Assembly (NCBI GenBank): GCA_017425745.1
Contig: JAFOXT010000006.1
Coordinates: forward strand, 1-5,509
Direction: 5' to 3'
Source of the DNA: Clostridia bacterium
Lineage (GTDB): Bacteria; Bacillota; Clostridia; Oscillospirales; Acutalibacteraceae
Length of the DNA: 5,509 bases
Shown: positions 4,932 through 5,509 of the stretch, piece by piece
Position numbering within the stretch: position 1 is the stretch's first letter
How the letters are laid out: every line of letters begins with the position of its first letter
Translations under genes and position numbers: made by a program
Notes under the pieces: generated by a model
Databases searched by the model: none
What the model saw: the letters and a program-made list of their open reading frames with translations, nothing else
Told to the model about the DNA's origin: nothing

Positions 4932-5509
4932 ATGAAGCTCAAAAAAATCATATGCATAGTTCTGTGTGTGCTGACAATTTTTTCAATGTTTTCATTCTGT
5001 ACTTCTGCAGCTGAACTTGATGTTGACAAACTTAAAGAAAAATTCGTTTTCGGTAAAGGTCCGGAAACTGACGGCTACGCAATCGACTACCGTTATTATT
5101 CGCCCGTTAAAAAGAAAGATACTAAAAAGTATCCGCTTGTTATCTGGCTTCACGGTATGATGAACGGCAAAAGTGAAGGAGAGCAGCTTAATTATTCTGA
5201 AATTTCTCTGTGGGCAAGTAAGGATTATCAGAAACGTTTTAAAGGTACTAAGGGTGCGTTCATTATGGTTCCACGTTCTCTCGAGGAAGAGGGACTCTAT
5301 TGGTCTGATGAGCTGATTTATCCTCTCAGAAAGGCAATTGATAAGTTTATTGCGAAAAATAAAAAGAATATTGATGTTACCCGTATATATATCGGCGGTT
5401 ATTCAATGGGCGGCAAAATGACGTTGAAAATGGCTGTTGCCTATCCTGAAATGTTTGCCGCTATATTCCCTGTATGCCCTGCATGGGTGCCCGGTGAAAA
5501 AGCAGCAGC
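4932..5509 (+). CDS. Secreted alpha/beta-hydrolase, esterase/PHB-depolymerase-like (3' end outside window)
   Basis: The first 192 residues are visible and the frame is open to the right edge. A Sec signal peptide is clear: a KLKK basic start, a hydrophobic core at about 6-22, and probable cleavage near TSAA-E (27/28). Cys23 is not in a good lipobox, so a soluble secreted protein is more likely than a lipoprotein. The mature part shows the alpha/beta-hydrolase fold: PLVIWLHGMMNG (68-79), whose HG loop forms the oxyanion hole; IMVPRS (111-116); and the nucleophile elbow GYSMGG with Ser158. The catalytic Asp and His would lie past the edge. The pattern fits feruloyl/acetyl-type esterases and PHB-depolymerase or prolyl-oligopeptidase-like hydrolases (LpqC-type), often used by gut bacteria to remove ester groups from plant polysaccharide; the substrate is not determinable. 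The start is supported by GAGGA at 4921-4925, 6 bases before the ATG. Confidence 0.85.
   Translation, partial: MKLKKIICIVLCVLTIFSMFSFCTSAAELDVDKLKEKFVFGKGPETDGYAIDYRYYSPVKKKDTKKYPLVIWLHGMMNGKSEGEQLNYSEISLWASKDYQKRFKGTKGAFIMVPRSLEEEGLYWSDELIYPLRKAIDKFIAKNKKNIDVTRIYIGGYSMGGKMTLKMAVAYPEMFAAIFPVCPAWVPGEKAA

Overview
This looks like the end of an integrated mobile element, followed by ordinary-looking chromosomal genes, in a low-GC Gram-positive gut-type Clostridia bacterium (Ruminococcus/Oscillospirales-like). That guess rests on strong AGGAGG-type ribosome sites, TTGACA/TATAAT-type promoters, moderate-to-low GC and the protein families present. No species can be named from the sequence alone.

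Positions 3-3760 form a mobilisation and integration module on the + strand. It holds the C-terminal part of a MobA/VirD2-type relaxase (cut by the left edge), a ParB-family DNA-binding protein 3 bases later, a 72-residue acidic unknown protein 15 bases after that, and a large serine recombinase. The first three genes are tightly packed and probably cotranscribed. A hairpin at 2057-2083 and a good promoter at 2095-2123 suggest the recombinase is transcribed separately. The inferred division of labour is nicking and transfer by the relaxase, integration and excision by the recombinase, and maintenance or regulation by the ParB-like protein. No ParA, coupling protein, oriT or second element end is visible.

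Positions 3615-3829 are dense in DNA structure. A 14-bp imperfect inverted repeat lies in the last recombinase codons, then comes a strong terminator through which the recombinase frame runs without a stop, then a nest of ATTATTC/GAATAAT heptamers in opposite orientations. The element/chromosome junction probably lies in or near this stretch, but the att core cannot be fixed without the other end or an empty site.

Downstream, positions 3930-4826 encode an AT-rich seven-helix membrane protein of unknown function with its own extended -10 promoter. Positions 4932-5509 encode the start of a secreted alpha/beta-hydrolase esterase (signal peptide, LHG and GYSMGG motifs) behind a near-consensus promoter; it is cut by the right edge.

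The points most worth a second look are the 21-bp palindrome inside the parB-like gene, the inverted repeat at the recombinase 3' end, and the recombinase tail encoded by terminator and repeat DNA.
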